DNA of 64,000 nucleotides from Cohnella abietis. GTDB lineage: Bacteria; Bacillota; Bacilli; Paenibacillales; Paenibacillaceae. The notes below the pieces were generated by a model. That model had not been told where the DNA came from. It saw only the letters and a program-made list of their open reading frames with translations, and searched no databases. Location: the NCBI RefSeq assembly GCF_004295585.1, contig NZ_AP019400.1, forward strand, positions 1,765,501 to 1,829,500, read 5' to 3'. The position numbers and the translations under genes were made by a program. This document shows positions 25,111 through 33,736 of this stretch, one piece after another; positions within the stretch are counted from its first letter, which is position 1, and the number at the start of each line of letters is the position of its first letter.

Positions 25111-26010
25111 ATGAGTCACATTAAGCAATCTCAGGAAATTAAACGGATAGATGATAAAAGCATTCGAGCACGTATGCTTATCTCTTGTCCGGATCGCGCG
25201 GGTATCGTTGCGGCTGTATCGCAATTTTTATATGAGCAAGGTGCTAATATTATACAATCAGATCAATACACGATGGATCCCGAGGGCGGGATGTTCTTCA
25301 TGAGAGTTGAATTTGATTTGGTGGATTTAGAGCAGCGCTTGCCGTCGCTTCAAGAGGATTTTGCCCGTATATCAGATCGTTTCTCGATGAGATGGAGCAT
25401 CTTTCGTGCTGCTAGACGCAAGAGAATCGCGATTTTCGTATCGAAGGAAGATCATTGCTTAGTTGAATTGCTATGGCAATGGCAGGCTGGTGACTTGGAT
25501 GCTGAAATTAGCATGGTCATAAGTAACCATGATGATATGAGAGGATTGACTGAATCCTTTGGCATTCCGTTCTATCATGTTCCGGTTACACCTGAAACGA
25601 AGGAAGAGGCCGAGCAGAAGCAAAGAGAGCTTACAGCAGGTAAAGTCGATCTTATCGTGCTGGCGCGGTATATGCAGATCGTTTCTCCTAAATTCATCGA
25701 GCAGTATCATAATCGCATCATCAACATTCACCACTCGTTTTTGCCGGCATTTGTCGGTGGAAAGCCTTATCAGCAAGCATACAACCGTGGGGTTAAGCTG
25801 ATCGGAGCAACGGCGCATTATGTGACCGAAGAGCTGGACGGTGGGCCGATTATCGAGCAGGATGTACAACGCGTTAGTCATCGGGACAATGTAACCGAGC
25901 TAAAGCGGATGGGCCGTCATATCGAGCGCATCGTGCTTGCCCGCGCAGTTAAATGGCATGTTGAAGATAGACTGCTCGTCTATCAGAATAAAACAGTTGC
26001 TTTCATTTAG
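25111..26010 (+). CDS. purU: Formyltetrahydrofolate deformylase
   Basis: PurU hydrolyses 10-formyltetrahydrofolate to formate and tetrahydrofolate and helps balance the one-carbon pool. The 299-residue protein has an N-terminal ACT domain (RMLISCPDRAGIVAAVSQFL, residues about 20-95) and a formyltransferase domain. That domain contains NIHHSFLPAFVGGKPYQQAY and IGATAHYVTEELDGGPIIEQ, including the catalytic His and Asp. The length is normal. A GAGAGGAAG ribosome site precedes the ATG. It follows nfo by about 50 bases and ends in a terminator, so the two may be co-transcribed. Confidence 0.95.
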   Translation: MSHIKQSQEIKRIDDKSIRARMLISCPDRAGIVAAVSQFLYEQGANIIQSDQYTMDPEGGMFFMRVEFDLVDLEQRLPSLQEDFARISDRFSMRWSIFRAARRKRIAIFVSKEDHCLVELLWQWQAGDLDAEISMVISNHDDMRGLTESFGIPFYHVPVTPETKEEAEQKQRELTAGKVDLIVLARYMQIVSPKFIEQYHNRIINIHHSFLPAFVGGKPYQQAYNRGVKLIGATAHYVTEELDGGPIIEQDVQRVSHRDNVTELKRMGRHIERIVLARAVKWHVEDRLLVYQNKTVAFI

Positions 26011-26042
26011 GTAAAGCTGAAATCATAAGTCGCATTATTGGG

Positions 26043-26070
26043 CCGTCAGGGGATTTCCCCTGGCGGTTTT
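26043..26070 (+). terminator. Terminator after purU
   Basis: Inverted repeat CCGTCAGGGG / CCCCTGGCGG with an ATTT loop and a TTTT tail, about 30 bases after the purU stop. Confidence 0.88.
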
Positions 26071-26110
26071 CATATATGTTTGCCTGCAGCTCCTGAGCCA
26101 ACCCATTAGT

Positions 26111-26146
26111 GAGCATTAGCCATACATTCTATGTCTAATGCGACCA
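26111..26146. repeat. 36-bp flanking repeat, copy 1
   Basis: The 36-base stretch beginning GAGCATTAGCC and ending CTAATGCGACCA recurs at 27027-27062 with two mismatches, so the 52-bp array is bracketed by a direct repeat. Confidence 0.8.
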
Positions 26147-27000
26147 GTAACCAGAATTAGTCGGTGTCTCCGCTTATCTCTTTCACAAACATGCCTCAGT
26201 TGCTCGAGTTAGTCGGTATCTCCGCTTATCTCCATCACTAACGGTTCCCAGTAACCAGAATTAGTCGGTCCCTCCGCTCAACTCCATCACAAACGTGCCT
26301 CAGTTGCTCAAGTTAGTCGGCCCCTCCGCTTACCTCCATCACAAACGTGCCCCAGTGCCCAGAATTAGTCGGTGTCGCCGCTTATCTCCTTCACAAACTT
26401 GCTCCAGTAACTCGAATTAGTCGGCGCCTCCGCTTATCTCCATCACAAACTTGTCCCAGTAACCCGAACTAGTCGGTGTTGCCGCTTATCTCCATCACAA
26501 ACGTGCTCCAGTAACCAGAATTAGTCGGTGTCGCCGCTTATCTCCATCACAAACGTGCCCCAGTAACTCGAATTAGTCGGTGTCGCCGCTTATCTCCATC
26601 ACAAACTTGTCCCAGTAACTCGAATTAGTCGGTGTCGCCGCTTATCTCCATCACAAACTTGTCCCAGTAACCCGAACTAGTCGGTGTCGCCGCTTATCTC
26701 CATCACAAACGTGCCCCAGTAACTCGAATTAGTCGGTGTCACCGCTTATCTCCATCACAAACTTGTCCCAGTAACCCGAACTAGTCGGTGTCTCCGCTTA
26801 CCTCCATCACAAACTTGCCCCAGTAACCAGAATTAGTCGGTGTCGCCGCTTATCTCCGTCACACACGTGCCTAAGTAACCCGAATTAGTCGGTGTCGCCG
26901 CTTATCTCTTTCACAAACTTGCCCCAGTAACTCGAATTAGTCGGCTCCTCCGCTTATCTCTATCACAAACGTGCCCTAGTAACTCGAATTAGTCTATGTC
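26147..27000. repeat. Tandem repeat array, family A, 52-bp period, 16 full units
   Basis: Each unit begins TTAGTCGGTGTCGCC, continues GCTTATCTCCATCAC and AAACGTGCCCCAGTAAC, and ends CGAA. Unit starts fall at 26157, 26209, 26261 and so on to 26989, always exactly 52 bases apart. Copies differ by substitutions only; there are no insertions or deletions across 832 bases. There is no spacer, so it is not a CRISPR. Related units occur at 33484-33715 in inverted orientation and at 36771-37062 in the same orientation. No gene is supported inside the array. Confidence 0.95.
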
Positions 27001-27026
27001 TAATGAGCCCCAGCAGCCTCGTATCC

Positions 27027-27062
27027 GAGCATTAACCATACTTTCTATGTCTAATGCGACCA
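27027..27062. repeat. 36-bp flanking repeat, copy 2
   Basis: A direct repeat of 26111-26146 with two mismatches, located right after array A and before array B. Confidence 0.8.
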
Positions 27063-27108
27063 ACACGTAGGGTACCGACAAACGGAGAGGAAGAGGGGGC
27101 AAAAACGG

Positions 27109-27495
27109 CGGTTAGTGGGGAGCACAAGCGAATGGGTACCGTCAAAAGCGAAAGGTTAATGGGGAGCACAAGCGAATGGGTACGGTCAAAGCTAAAGGTT
27201 AGTGGGGAGCACAAGCGAATGGGTACCGTCAAAAGCGAAAGGTTAATGGGGAGCACAAGCGAATGGGTACGGTCAAAGCTAAAGGTTAGTGGAGAGCACA
27301 AGCGAATGTGTACCGTCAAAAGCGAAAGGTTAATGGGGAGCACAAGCGAATGTGTACCGTCAAAGCGAAAGGTGTTATTGGGGAACATAAGCGAATGTGT
27401 ACCGTCAAGCCAAGGTTAGTGGGGAAGCACAAGCGAATGCGTACCGTCAAAGCTAAAGGTTAGTGGGGAGCACAAGCGAATAGGTACTGTCAAAA
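27109..27495. repeat. Tandem repeat array, family B, 43-44-bp period, about nine units
   Basis: Units read GTTAGTGGGGAGCACAAGCG followed by AATGGGTACCGTCAAA and AGCGAAAG or GCTAAAG. Two alternating unit types of 44 and 43 bases are visible, and later copies diverge. Two overlapping open frames on opposite strands cover the array, but both are only repeat translations and have no ribosome site of note. The array lies between array A and the tkt promoter region. Confidence 0.85.
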
Positions 27496-27501
27496 CCAGA
27501 G

Positions 27502-27714
27502 ATGTGCACTAACTGCCCATACTTGGTTTCACTGTTTGGCATAAAGGATGGAAAAGGTTATTGTGTAGTGGTACAATATCTCACAGTATGCTGTCAATGG
27601 ACTCATCTGGATGGATCAATAATGAGCATCGATAATAGTTGGTCCAGGCGGCAATTTAGTATGGATGAATTGGGTGAAATGGTTGCAGCTACTTGTACGG
27701 ACATGCTGTGGTAA
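27502..27714 (+). CDS. Doubtful short open frame of 70 residues upstream of tkt
   Basis: The frame begins MCTNCPYLVSLFG at the end of repeat array B and ends MVAATCTDMLW. The last 30 residues (SIDNSWSRRQFSMDELGEM) look protein-like, but there is no clear ribosome site and no family is recognised. It may be a real small gene starting further in, a decayed gene, or chance. The 120 bases between it and tkt hold the tkt leader, where I see no secure promoter or riboswitch. Confidence 0.25.
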   Translation: MCTNCPYLVSLFGIKDGKGYCVVVQYLTVCCQWTHLDGSIMSIDNSWSRRQFSMDELGEMVAATCTDMLW

Positions 27715-27840
27715 TCCAAAAAAGTCCATGTTACAATGAACAAGATCCATAAATTTCGTTTAAAATGGAGTTATTACTGTACGTTTCTCTTCTAAATAGC
27801 AGTTAACGTACGTGAATAGAACATAGGAGGGTATTTTTCA

Positions 27841-29853
27841 ATGACTGTTAGCACTAACGCAATTGACCAATTATCCGTAACGACAATACGTACGCTTTCT
27901 ATCGATGCCATCGAGAAGGCAAAATCAGGTCATCCCGGTATGCCGATGGGCGCTGCACCGATGGGGTACCAATTATTTGCGAAAACAATGAAGCATAATC
28001 CATCACGTCCACAGTGGATTGACCGTGACCGTTTCGTTCTATCTGCAGGACATGGTTCCATGCTATTGTACTCGTTGCTTCACCTAAGCGGCTACGATCT
28101 TCCATTAGAAGAGCTCAAAAACTTCCGTCAATGGGGTTCTTTAACTCCAGGACATCCAGAATTCGGACATACGGCTGGTGTTGATGCGACTACAGGTCCA
28201 TTGGGCCAAGGTATTGCAATGGCTGTTGGTATGGCATTAGCTGAGGCACAACTGGCTGCTACTTATAACCGTGATAACTATAATGTTATTAACCATTTTA
28301 CTTACTCCATCTGTGGAGACGGCGATTTGATGGAGGGTATTTCTTCCGAGGCCGCTTCAATGGCTGGTCATATGAAGCTCGGCAAGCTGGTTGTTCTTTA
28401 CGATTCCAATGATATCTCTTTGGACGGCGAATTAAATCTTTCCTTCTCTGAGAATGCTGGCAAACGCTTTGAAGCTTATGGCTGGCAGTATATTCGCGTT
28501 GAAGATGGCAACGATCTTGGCGCATTGGCGAATGCAATTGCAGAGGCGCAATCGGATCTTAGCAAACCAACACTAATTGAAGTGAAAACAGTAATTGGCT
28601 TCGGCTCCCCGAACAAAGGCGGCAAAGGCGGTCACGCTGGACCTCACGGATCTCCGCTTGGAGCAGAAGAAACCAAGTTAACGAAAAGCTTCTATGAATG
28701 GCCGCACGAGGAGTTCCATGTTCCAGAAGAAGTTCGCGCTCATTTCGCTGAAGTTAAACAAGCAGGCGAGCAAGCGAACGCGGCATGGGATACTCTGTTT
28801 GAACAATATAAAGCAGCTCATCCGGAGCTGGCTGCTCAATTCGAAGCTGCACTTGCTCGCGAATTGCCAAGCGGATGGGATGCAGACCTACCTGTTTATA
28901 CGACAGAAGACAAACCGCTTTCCACTCGTGTTGCTTCGGGTAATGCGCTGAATGGTTTAGCGAAAAATGTTCCTTATCTTGTGGGCGGATCTGCTGACTT
29001 GGAAAGCTCCACAATGACTCATCTGAAGGATCTGTCTCTGTTCAAGCCGGGCAGCTACGACGGACGCAATATCTATTTCGGAGTACGTGAATTCGGAATG
29101 GCAGCTGCGATGAACGGAATTATGCTTCATGGCGGGTTGAAAGTATATGGAGGAACGTTCTTCGTATTCACAGATTACCTTCGTCCTGCAGTTCGTTTGG
29201 CTGCGATTATGGGTCTTCCGGTTGTATACGTCTTGACACATGATAGCATCGCGGTCGGTGAAGATGGCCCTACACATGAGCCGATCGAGCAACTGGCTTC
29301 AATCCGTATTATCCCAGGCTTGACAGTCATTCGTCCTGCTGACGGCAATGAAACATCTGCTGCATGGGCTTACGCGCTGCAAAACAACGATAATCCAGTA
29401 GCTTTGGTGCTTACACGCCAAAACCTACCGATTCTCGAAGGAACAGCTACTGCTCGTGAGACAATCTCTAAAGGCGGTTATATCGTATCCGAAGCAGCTA
29501 ATGGACAGCCACAAGGTATCCTGATCGCAACGGGCTCGGAAGTACAGCTTGCTGTTGCTTCCCAGAAAGCATTAGCAGAGCAAGGCGTTCACGTTCGCGT
29601 CGTTAGCTTGCCAAGCTTTGATCTATTCGAGAAGCAAGATGCTAGCTACAAGGAAAGCGTCCTGCCTAAATCCATTAAAGCACGTCTAGCTATCGAGATG
29701 GCTCATCCATTCGGATGGGAGCGTTATGTTGGAGACAACGGCGCTATCATCGGTATCTCTACTTTCGGAGCTTCTGCGCCGGGCGATCGTGTTATTAAAG
29801 AATATGGCTTTACGGTTGAGAATGTTGTAGCTCAATTCACAAAATTACTGTAA
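27841..29853 (+). CDS. tkt: Transketolase
   Basis: Transketolase moves two-carbon units between sugar phosphates in the pentose phosphate pathway, using thiamine diphosphate. The 670-residue length is standard. Visible motifs are [14 protein letters not shown] near the N-terminus, the thiamine-diphosphate motif [19 protein letters not shown], the Asp/His-rich [14 protein letters not shown] and [15 protein letters not shown]. An AGGAGGG ribosome site stands before the ATG. It is followed by ppnP after 20 bases, and the pair ends at a strong terminator. Codon use is even and high-expression-like compared with the prophage. Confidence 0.97.
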   Translation: MTVSTNAIDQLSVTTIRTLSIDAIEKAKSGHPGMPMGAAPMGYQLFAKTMKHNPSRPQWIDRDRFVLSAGHGSMLLYSLLHLSGYDLPLEELKNFRQWGSLTPGHPEFGHTAGVDATTGPLGQGIAMAVGMALAEAQLAATYNRDNYNVINHFTYSICGDGDLMEGISSEAASMAGHMKLGKLVVLYDSNDISLDGELNLSFSENAGKRFEAYGWQYIRVEDGNDLGALANAIAEAQSDLSKPTLIEVKTVIGFGSPNKGGKGGHAGPHGSPLGAEETKLTKSFYEWPHEEFHVPEEVRAHFAEVKQAGEQANAAWDTLFEQYKAAHPELAAQFEAALARELPSGWDADLPVYTTEDKPLSTRVASGNALNGLAKNVPYLVGGSADLESSTMTHLKDLSLFKPGSYDGRNIYFGVREFGMAAAMNGIMLHGGLKVYGGTFFVFTDYLRPAVRLAAIMGLPVVYVLTHDSIAVGEDGPTHEPIEQLASIRIIPGLTVIRPADGNETSAAWAYALQNNDNPVALVLTRQNLPILEGTATARETISKGGYIVSEAANGQPQGILIATGSEVQLAVASQKALAEQGVHVRVVSLPSFDLFEKQDASYKESVLPKSIKARLAIEMAHPFGWERYVGDNGAIIGISTFGASAPGDRVIKEYGFTVENVVAQFTKLL

Positions 29854-29873
29854 TAGAGGAGCCGGGGAAAACG

Positions 29874-30188
29874 ATGCCACAATTCAACAATGTTTCTGTA
29901 GTTAAGAAAGCCAACGTGTACTTCGATGGCAAAGTAACAAGTCGTGCGGTTATCCTCGAAGACGGAACTAAGATCACTCTTGGAATTATGCTTCCAGGTG
30001 AATATGAGTTTGGTACTGCGCAAAAGGAAATAATGGATATTCAAGCTGGAGAGCTTTCCGTGCTGCTTCCAGGCAATGAGGAATGGCTCGTAATTACAGA
30101 GCCGACTAAGTTCGAAGTGCCAGCTAACTCCAGCTTCAAGCTGCAGATTAAGACGGTAACCGACTATATTTGCTCCTATCTCGACTAA
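29874..30188 (+). CDS. ppnP: Pyrimidine/purine nucleoside phosphorylase
   Basis: The 104-residue product is a cupin-fold protein of the PpnP (YaiE/DUF1255) family: FNNVSVVKKANVYFDGKVTS, GTKITLGIMLPGEYEFGT and FEVPANSSFKLQIK. Members phosphorolyse a range of nucleosides to free bases and (deoxy)ribose 1-phosphate, which would feed the pentose phosphate pathway next door. An AGAGGAGCCGGGG ribosome site is present. The gene follows tkt by 20 bases and probably shares its transcript. Length is normal. Confidence 0.9.
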   Translation: MPQFNNVSVVKKANVYFDGKVTSRAVILEDGTKITLGIMLPGEYEFGTAQKEIMDIQAGELSVLLPGNEEWLVITEPTKFEVPANSSFKLQIKTVTDYICSYLD

Positions 30189-30228
30189 GACTAATCTACT
30201 GAACACACACAGTAGACGATTATTAAAT

Positions 30229-30275
30229 CAAAAAAAGTGGTGGTACAGGGTTAATCCCGTATCACCACTTTTTTG
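30229..30275. terminator. Bidirectional terminator between ppnP and the dehydrogenase-PilZ gene
   Basis: AAAAAAGTGGTGGTACAGGG pairs with CCCGTATCACCACTTTTTT across a TTAAT loop. A-rich and T-rich ends on both sides make it suitable for both converging genes. Confidence 0.9.
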
Positions 30276-30294
30276 TTTTGAGCTATCTGGGCTA

Positions 30295-31557
30295 TCAAGA
30301 CTGGCTAGCAATGTACTCCTGCAGCTGAATACGCTGATAGAGAGGCAGAGCCGTTAACATGCAGCCGTATTTGAAGGAGCCATTATTTCGTTCGATGCGG
30401 ATAATCTTAGCAGTCATTGGAGGCAGCTCCGACTTCTGAATGAAGTGGATAACGATGAACATATCTCTTTCAAGTGGGAAGTCCGATTCAATTTGTATTC
30501 CATCCTCGGATAAGTCACGTAAGTAGCCATTAACGGATTGGCCGGTGAACGCTCCATCTCCTTCCCATTGATAGATGGACATCATAAGAGGGATATCTAG
30601 CGGCAGCCGTACTTTTTTTCTTCTTTCGTCTACCTTTTTCTCATCGTTAACAGGTGCAGTAGCAGTAGCTGTATCCCCGATTTTTTTGCCAATCCAATTC
30701 TCATAAATGTACGCAAGCGCGGCAAGATCGGACTCCCCGTAGCCTGCTGCTTGTCCAAGCTGAAAGAGGCTCTTAGCCGATTCTAGCATAGGGGTGGATA
30801 CGCCAAGACTATCCGTTAACACGGAGGACAGGCGAAGATCCTTAAGCATAAGGGAAAGAGAAAATTGGACGCTGAAATCGTGATCGATAATCTTTTGGCC
30901 TTTCAAATCTGCCTGTTTACTTGCAGCACCACCCGCCTGTACAACACGGAGGAACGAGGAGACGTTAATACCGCTCTTAGCAGCAATGGCCATACCTTCA
31001 ACTAAACCGGCCGCATTAATTCCGACGATTGTATTATGGGCAAGCTTAGCAGTGGCCCCGCTTCCATGCTCTCCCATGTAAATAACCTCACGACCCATAG
31101 TTAGAAAAATATCCTGGTTGTCGTCAATCGTCTGCTTGTCGCCTCCTGCCATGAACAAGAGAGTACCGTCAATTGCTGCAGGCTTACTACCTGTTACCGG
31201 AGCATCAATGAAATCACAAAAGCGATTGGTCGCCTCAGTAGCTAATCTTTTAGCTAAGGTTGGAGAAATGGTGCTGTTATCGATGATAGTTGTTCCGGGC
31301 TGAAGCGTTTTAAAAATACCATTTTCACCGAAATAAACCTCTTCTATCGCCTGGTCATTACTTATCATTGTAATGATTACTTCGACTCTCTTTGCTACTT
31401 CAAGTGGGGAAGCGACAACGTCTGCACCGAGCTCAATCAGCTGCTCTTCTTTACCTGGGGTCCGATTGTACACGAGTACGGAATAACCTTTGCGTATGAG
31501 ATTGGCAGCCATTGGCTCGCCCATCGTACCAAGTCCGATAAATCCGATTGTTTTCAT
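30295..31557 (-). CDS. 3-hydroxyisobutyrate dehydrogenase-like enzyme fused to a C-terminal PilZ domain
   Basis: The 420-residue protein combines two families. Residues 1-290 are a beta-hydroxyacid dehydrogenase: Rossmann motif GFIGLGTMGEPMA, the substrate loop FIDAPVTGSKPAA, and the catalytic Lys helix GATAKLAHNTIVGINAAGLV. Residues about 311-418 match PilZ: ERRKKVR with RxxxR (R313, R317) and DLSEDG (D348, S350, G353), followed by MFIVIHF, MTAKIIRIER and YGCMLTAL. PilZ binds cyclic di-GMP, so the enzyme could respond to that messenger. Dehydrogenases of this family are usually about 290 residues without PilZ. The start ATG has an AGGAGACGAT ribosome site. Substrate unknown. Confidence 0.85.
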   Translation of the reverse strand: MKTIGFIGLGTMGEPMAANLIRKGYSVLVYNRTPGKEEQLIELGADVVASPLEVAKRVEVIITMISNDQAIEEVYFGENGIFKTLQPGTTIIDNSTISPTLAKRLATEATNRFCDFIDAPVTGSKPAAIDGTLLFMAGGDKQTIDDNQDIFLTMGREVIYMGEHGSGATAKLAHNTIVGINAAGLVEGMAIAAKSGINVSSFLRVVQAGGAASKQADLKGQKIIDHDFSVQFSLSLMLKDLRLSSVLTDSLGVSTPMLESAKSLFQLGQAAGYGESDLAALAYIYENWIGKKIGDTATATAPVNDEKKVDERRKKVRLPLDIPLMMSIYQWEGDGAFTGQSVNGYLRDLSEDGIQIESDFPLERDMFIVIHFIQKSELPPMTAKIIRIERNNGSFKYGCMLTALPLYQRIQLQEYIASQS

Positions 31558-31581
31558 CTAATCGTCTCCTTTTATGTACTA

Positions 31582-31810
31582 TTATCCATTTCTTTCCCGA
31601 ATTTCGGAAGGATAACATTTGAAATGCTCCATAAATAATCGCGTACTTGTTAAGTATTTGACAAAAGTTACCCCATTCCTTTTATGAAACAGTGTGTTCA
31701 AATAATTAGGGGTTTTGTTGAATTTGCCGGCCAGTGTCCCAATAGCAATATCCTTCATATAGTGCTCGTCGACATAATGAATAATGCGCTGGACGATATT
31801 TTTACTAACT
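31582..31810 (-). pseudogene. Remnant of an AraC-family (YesN-type) regulator
   Basis: The reverse frame reads NIVQRIIHYVDEHYMKDI, GTLAGKFNKTPNYLNTLFH and GVTFVKYLTSTRL, the first helix-turn-helix of an AraC C-terminal domain. It then jumps to HFKCYPSEIRERNG, which resembles the end of such domains. About 25-30 residues of the second helix-turn-helix are missing, and the long N-terminal part and any start codon are absent. It is therefore a decayed fragment. It sits between the dehydrogenase-PilZ gene and pgi. Confidence 0.65.
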
Positions 31811-31888
31811 GGGTTTATGGGAAATGTCCCTAAGGAATTAGAGGAAGCAGGATTAATCGATGAAGTATTTTATCAAAGGAATGGCTGA
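31811..31888 (+). pseudogene. Possible remnant of a sugar ABC-transporter permease (EAA loop)
   Basis: The frame GNVPKELEEAGLID followed by a stop at 31886 resembles the EAA loop (xxPKELEEAARIDG) of binding-protein-dependent permeases. Only about 20 residues remain, so this is a weak call. Next to the AraC-family remnant it suggests a deleted sugar-uptake locus, since YesN-type regulators often stand beside such transporters. Confidence 0.4.
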
Positions 31889-32033
31889 TGGCGCGGTAAA
31901 AGGGTAGATAATTAGCAAATCCTGAGAATCTTCATCAAACCTTCATCGAACCTTGCTTGTGTCGGACTCATTTATTCAGTATTCTATATCTAACATGCAT
32001 AGACCGCTTGTGGTCATGAAAGGGAGAATAGAT

Positions 32034-33383
32034 GTGAGTAAAGATATTAAATTCGATTATTCCAAGGCGCTACAATTTGTAGGGCAGCATGAGATTGATT
32101 ACCTGGCACCAGCAGTTAAGCTGGCGCATGAGCAATTACATAATGGAACTGGGGCGGGCTCTGATTATCTAGGCTGGATTAACCTTCCCTTCGATTACGA
32201 TAAGGAAGAATTCGCACGTATTCAGAAATCTGCAAAGCAAATTCAATCCGACTCCGAGGCGCTTGTAGTCATTGGAATAGGCGGCTCCTATCTCGGAGCT
32301 CGTGCAGCAATTGAGTTCCTGCAGCATTCCTTCTACAACACACTGTCGAAGGAGCAACGCAAGACTCCACAAATCTTTTACGCAGGAAACAATATCAGCT
32401 CCACTTATGTAACTCACCTTCTTCAAGCCCTTGAAGGTAAGGACTGGTCCATCAATGTTATCTCGAAATCGGGAACAACTACGGAGCCGGCTATTGCTTT
32501 CCGTATTTTCCGCGAAGCGCTCGAGAAGAAATATGGCAAGGAAGAAGCTCGCAAACGTATCTATGCAACAACGGACAAAGCTCGTGGTGCATTAAAGGTG
32601 CTGGCTACTGAGGAAGGCTATGAAACATTTGTAATTCCAGACGATGTTGGCGGACGTTACTCTGTTCTGACAGCAGTTGGACTATTGCCAATAGCTGCTG
32701 CAGGCATCAATATCGAAGAGATCTTGAGGGGTGCTCAAGATGCGGCAACGAAATTAAACAACCCTAATTTGAAGGAAAACCATGCATACCAATACGCTGC
32801 TGTGCGTAACGCGTTGTATCGTAAAGGTAAATCGGTTGAAATTCTTGTTAACTACGAGCCGGGACTACACTTCGTATCGGAGTGGTGGAAGCAGCTTTAC
32901 GGCGAGAGCGAAGGCAAGGACTTCAAAGGAATTTTCCCAGCAGCGGTTGATTTCTCCACGGATCTCCATTCCATGGGACAATTCATTCAAGAAGGTAACC
33001 GTATTATTTTCGAAACTGTATTGCAGGTTGGTGAGTCAGCCGAGCAAATTACCATTGAGAGCACCAAGGACGACCTTGACGGTCTGAACTTCCTGTCTGG
33101 TCAAACGTTGGATTTCGTTAACAAGAAGGCATTCCTTGGAACTCTTCTTGCACATACCGATGGCAATGTACCGAATCTGATTGTGAACCTGCCGGATTCG
33201 AGTCCATATACATTCGGATACTTGGTTTATTTCTTCGAAATCGCGTGTGGCGTAAGCGGATATCTGCTTGGCGTTGATCCTTTTGATCAACCAGGAGTAG
33301 AAGCGTACAAGAAGAATATGTTCGCGTTGCTTGGCAAACCAGGCTTTGAGGAACAGAAGAAAGCTCTGGAAGCACGGTTGTAG
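32034..33383 (+). CDS. pgi: Glucose-6-phosphate isomerase
   Basis: Pgi interconverts glucose 6-phosphate and fructose 6-phosphate. I start at GTG 32034 ([13 protein letters not shown]), eight bases after AAAGGGAG, giving 449 residues, the usual length for Firmicutes; the longer frame upstream has no ribosome site. Visible motifs are [52 protein letters not shown], the [19 protein letters not shown] segment and the C-terminal [20 protein letters not shown] terminator follows. The upstream 475 bases contain only gene remnants. Confidence 0.95.
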   Translation: MSKDIKFDYSKALQFVGQHEIDYLAPAVKLAHEQLHNGTGAGSDYLGWINLPFDYDKEEFARIQKSAKQIQSDSEALVVIGIGGSYLGARAAIEFLQHSFYNTLSKEQRKTPQIFYAGNNISSTYVTHLLQALEGKDWSINVISKSGTTTEPAIAFRIFREALEKKYGKEEARKRIYATTDKARGALKVLATEEGYETFVIPDDVGGRYSVLTAVGLLPIAAAGINIEEILRGAQDAATKLNNPNLKENHAYQYAAVRNALYRKGKSVEILVNYEPGLHFVSEWWKQLYGESEGKDFKGIFPAAVDFSTDLHSMGQFIQEGNRIIFETVLQVGESAEQITIESTKDDLDGLNFLSGQTLDFVNKKAFLGTLLAHTDGNVPNLIVNLPDSSPYTFGYLVYFFEIACGVSGYLLGVDPFDQPGVEAYKKNMFALLGKPGFEEQKKALEARL

Positions 33384-33404
33384 GATTTTATAGTAAAATT
33401 AGAG

Positions 33405-33451
33405 AAAAGCCAGAGGTTACCGGTATATTATCGGTAGCCTCTGGCTTTTTT
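33405..33451 (+). terminator. Terminator after pgi
   Basis: AAAGCCAGAGGTTACCGGTA pairs with TCGGTAGCCTCTGGCTTT, a stem of about 16 pairs, followed by T6. It lies 22 bases after the pgi stop. Confidence 0.92.
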
Positions 33452-33469
33452 ACGGCCAATGGGGGAGTG

Positions 33470-33715
33470 TGCGGACAGAGCTAAGCGGAGATACCGACTA
33501 AATCGGGTTACTGTGGCACGTGTGAGAGGTAGATAAGCGGAGATGCCGACTAAATCGGGTTACTGTGGCACGTGTGAGAGGTAGATAAGCGGAGATGCCG
33601 ACTAATTCTGGTTACTGTGGCAAGTGTGAGAGGTAGATAAGCGGAGGTGCCGACTAAATCCGGGTTACTGTGGCATGTGAGTGGTGGAGATAGGCGGAGA
33701 GGCTTGCTAAATACC
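33470..33715. repeat. Family A repeat array in inverted orientation, four units
   Basis: Units begin at 33484, 33536, 33588 and 33640, each 52 bases apart, and read AGCGGAGATACCGAC, TAAATCGGGTTACTGTGGC and ACGTGTGAGAGGTAGATA. This is the reverse complement of the family A unit at 26157 with substitutions. One extra base occurs after 33650. It fills the gap between pgi and the btr-like gene. Confidence 0.9.
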
Positions 33716-33736
33716 TCTCCGTCGTTGTCATTCCCA

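Noticed and set aside
26147..27000. Possible CRISPR array
   Set aside because: The whole 52-base unit is conserved from copy to copy, with no variable spacers, so it is a minisatellite-type tandem repeat.
27032..27419. Protein-coding frames on both strands in array B
   Set aside because: They translate the 43-44-base repeats, overlap each other on opposite strands, and lack ribosome sites.
31960..31998. Promoter TTGTGT/TATTCT before pgi
   Set aside because: Spacing is 17 bases but both elements match the consensus poorly, so I do not list it as a feature.
31953..32033. Longer N-terminus for Pgi
   Set aside because: The 27 extra residues have no ribosome site and exceed the normal family start; GTG 32034 has AAAGGGAG in place.
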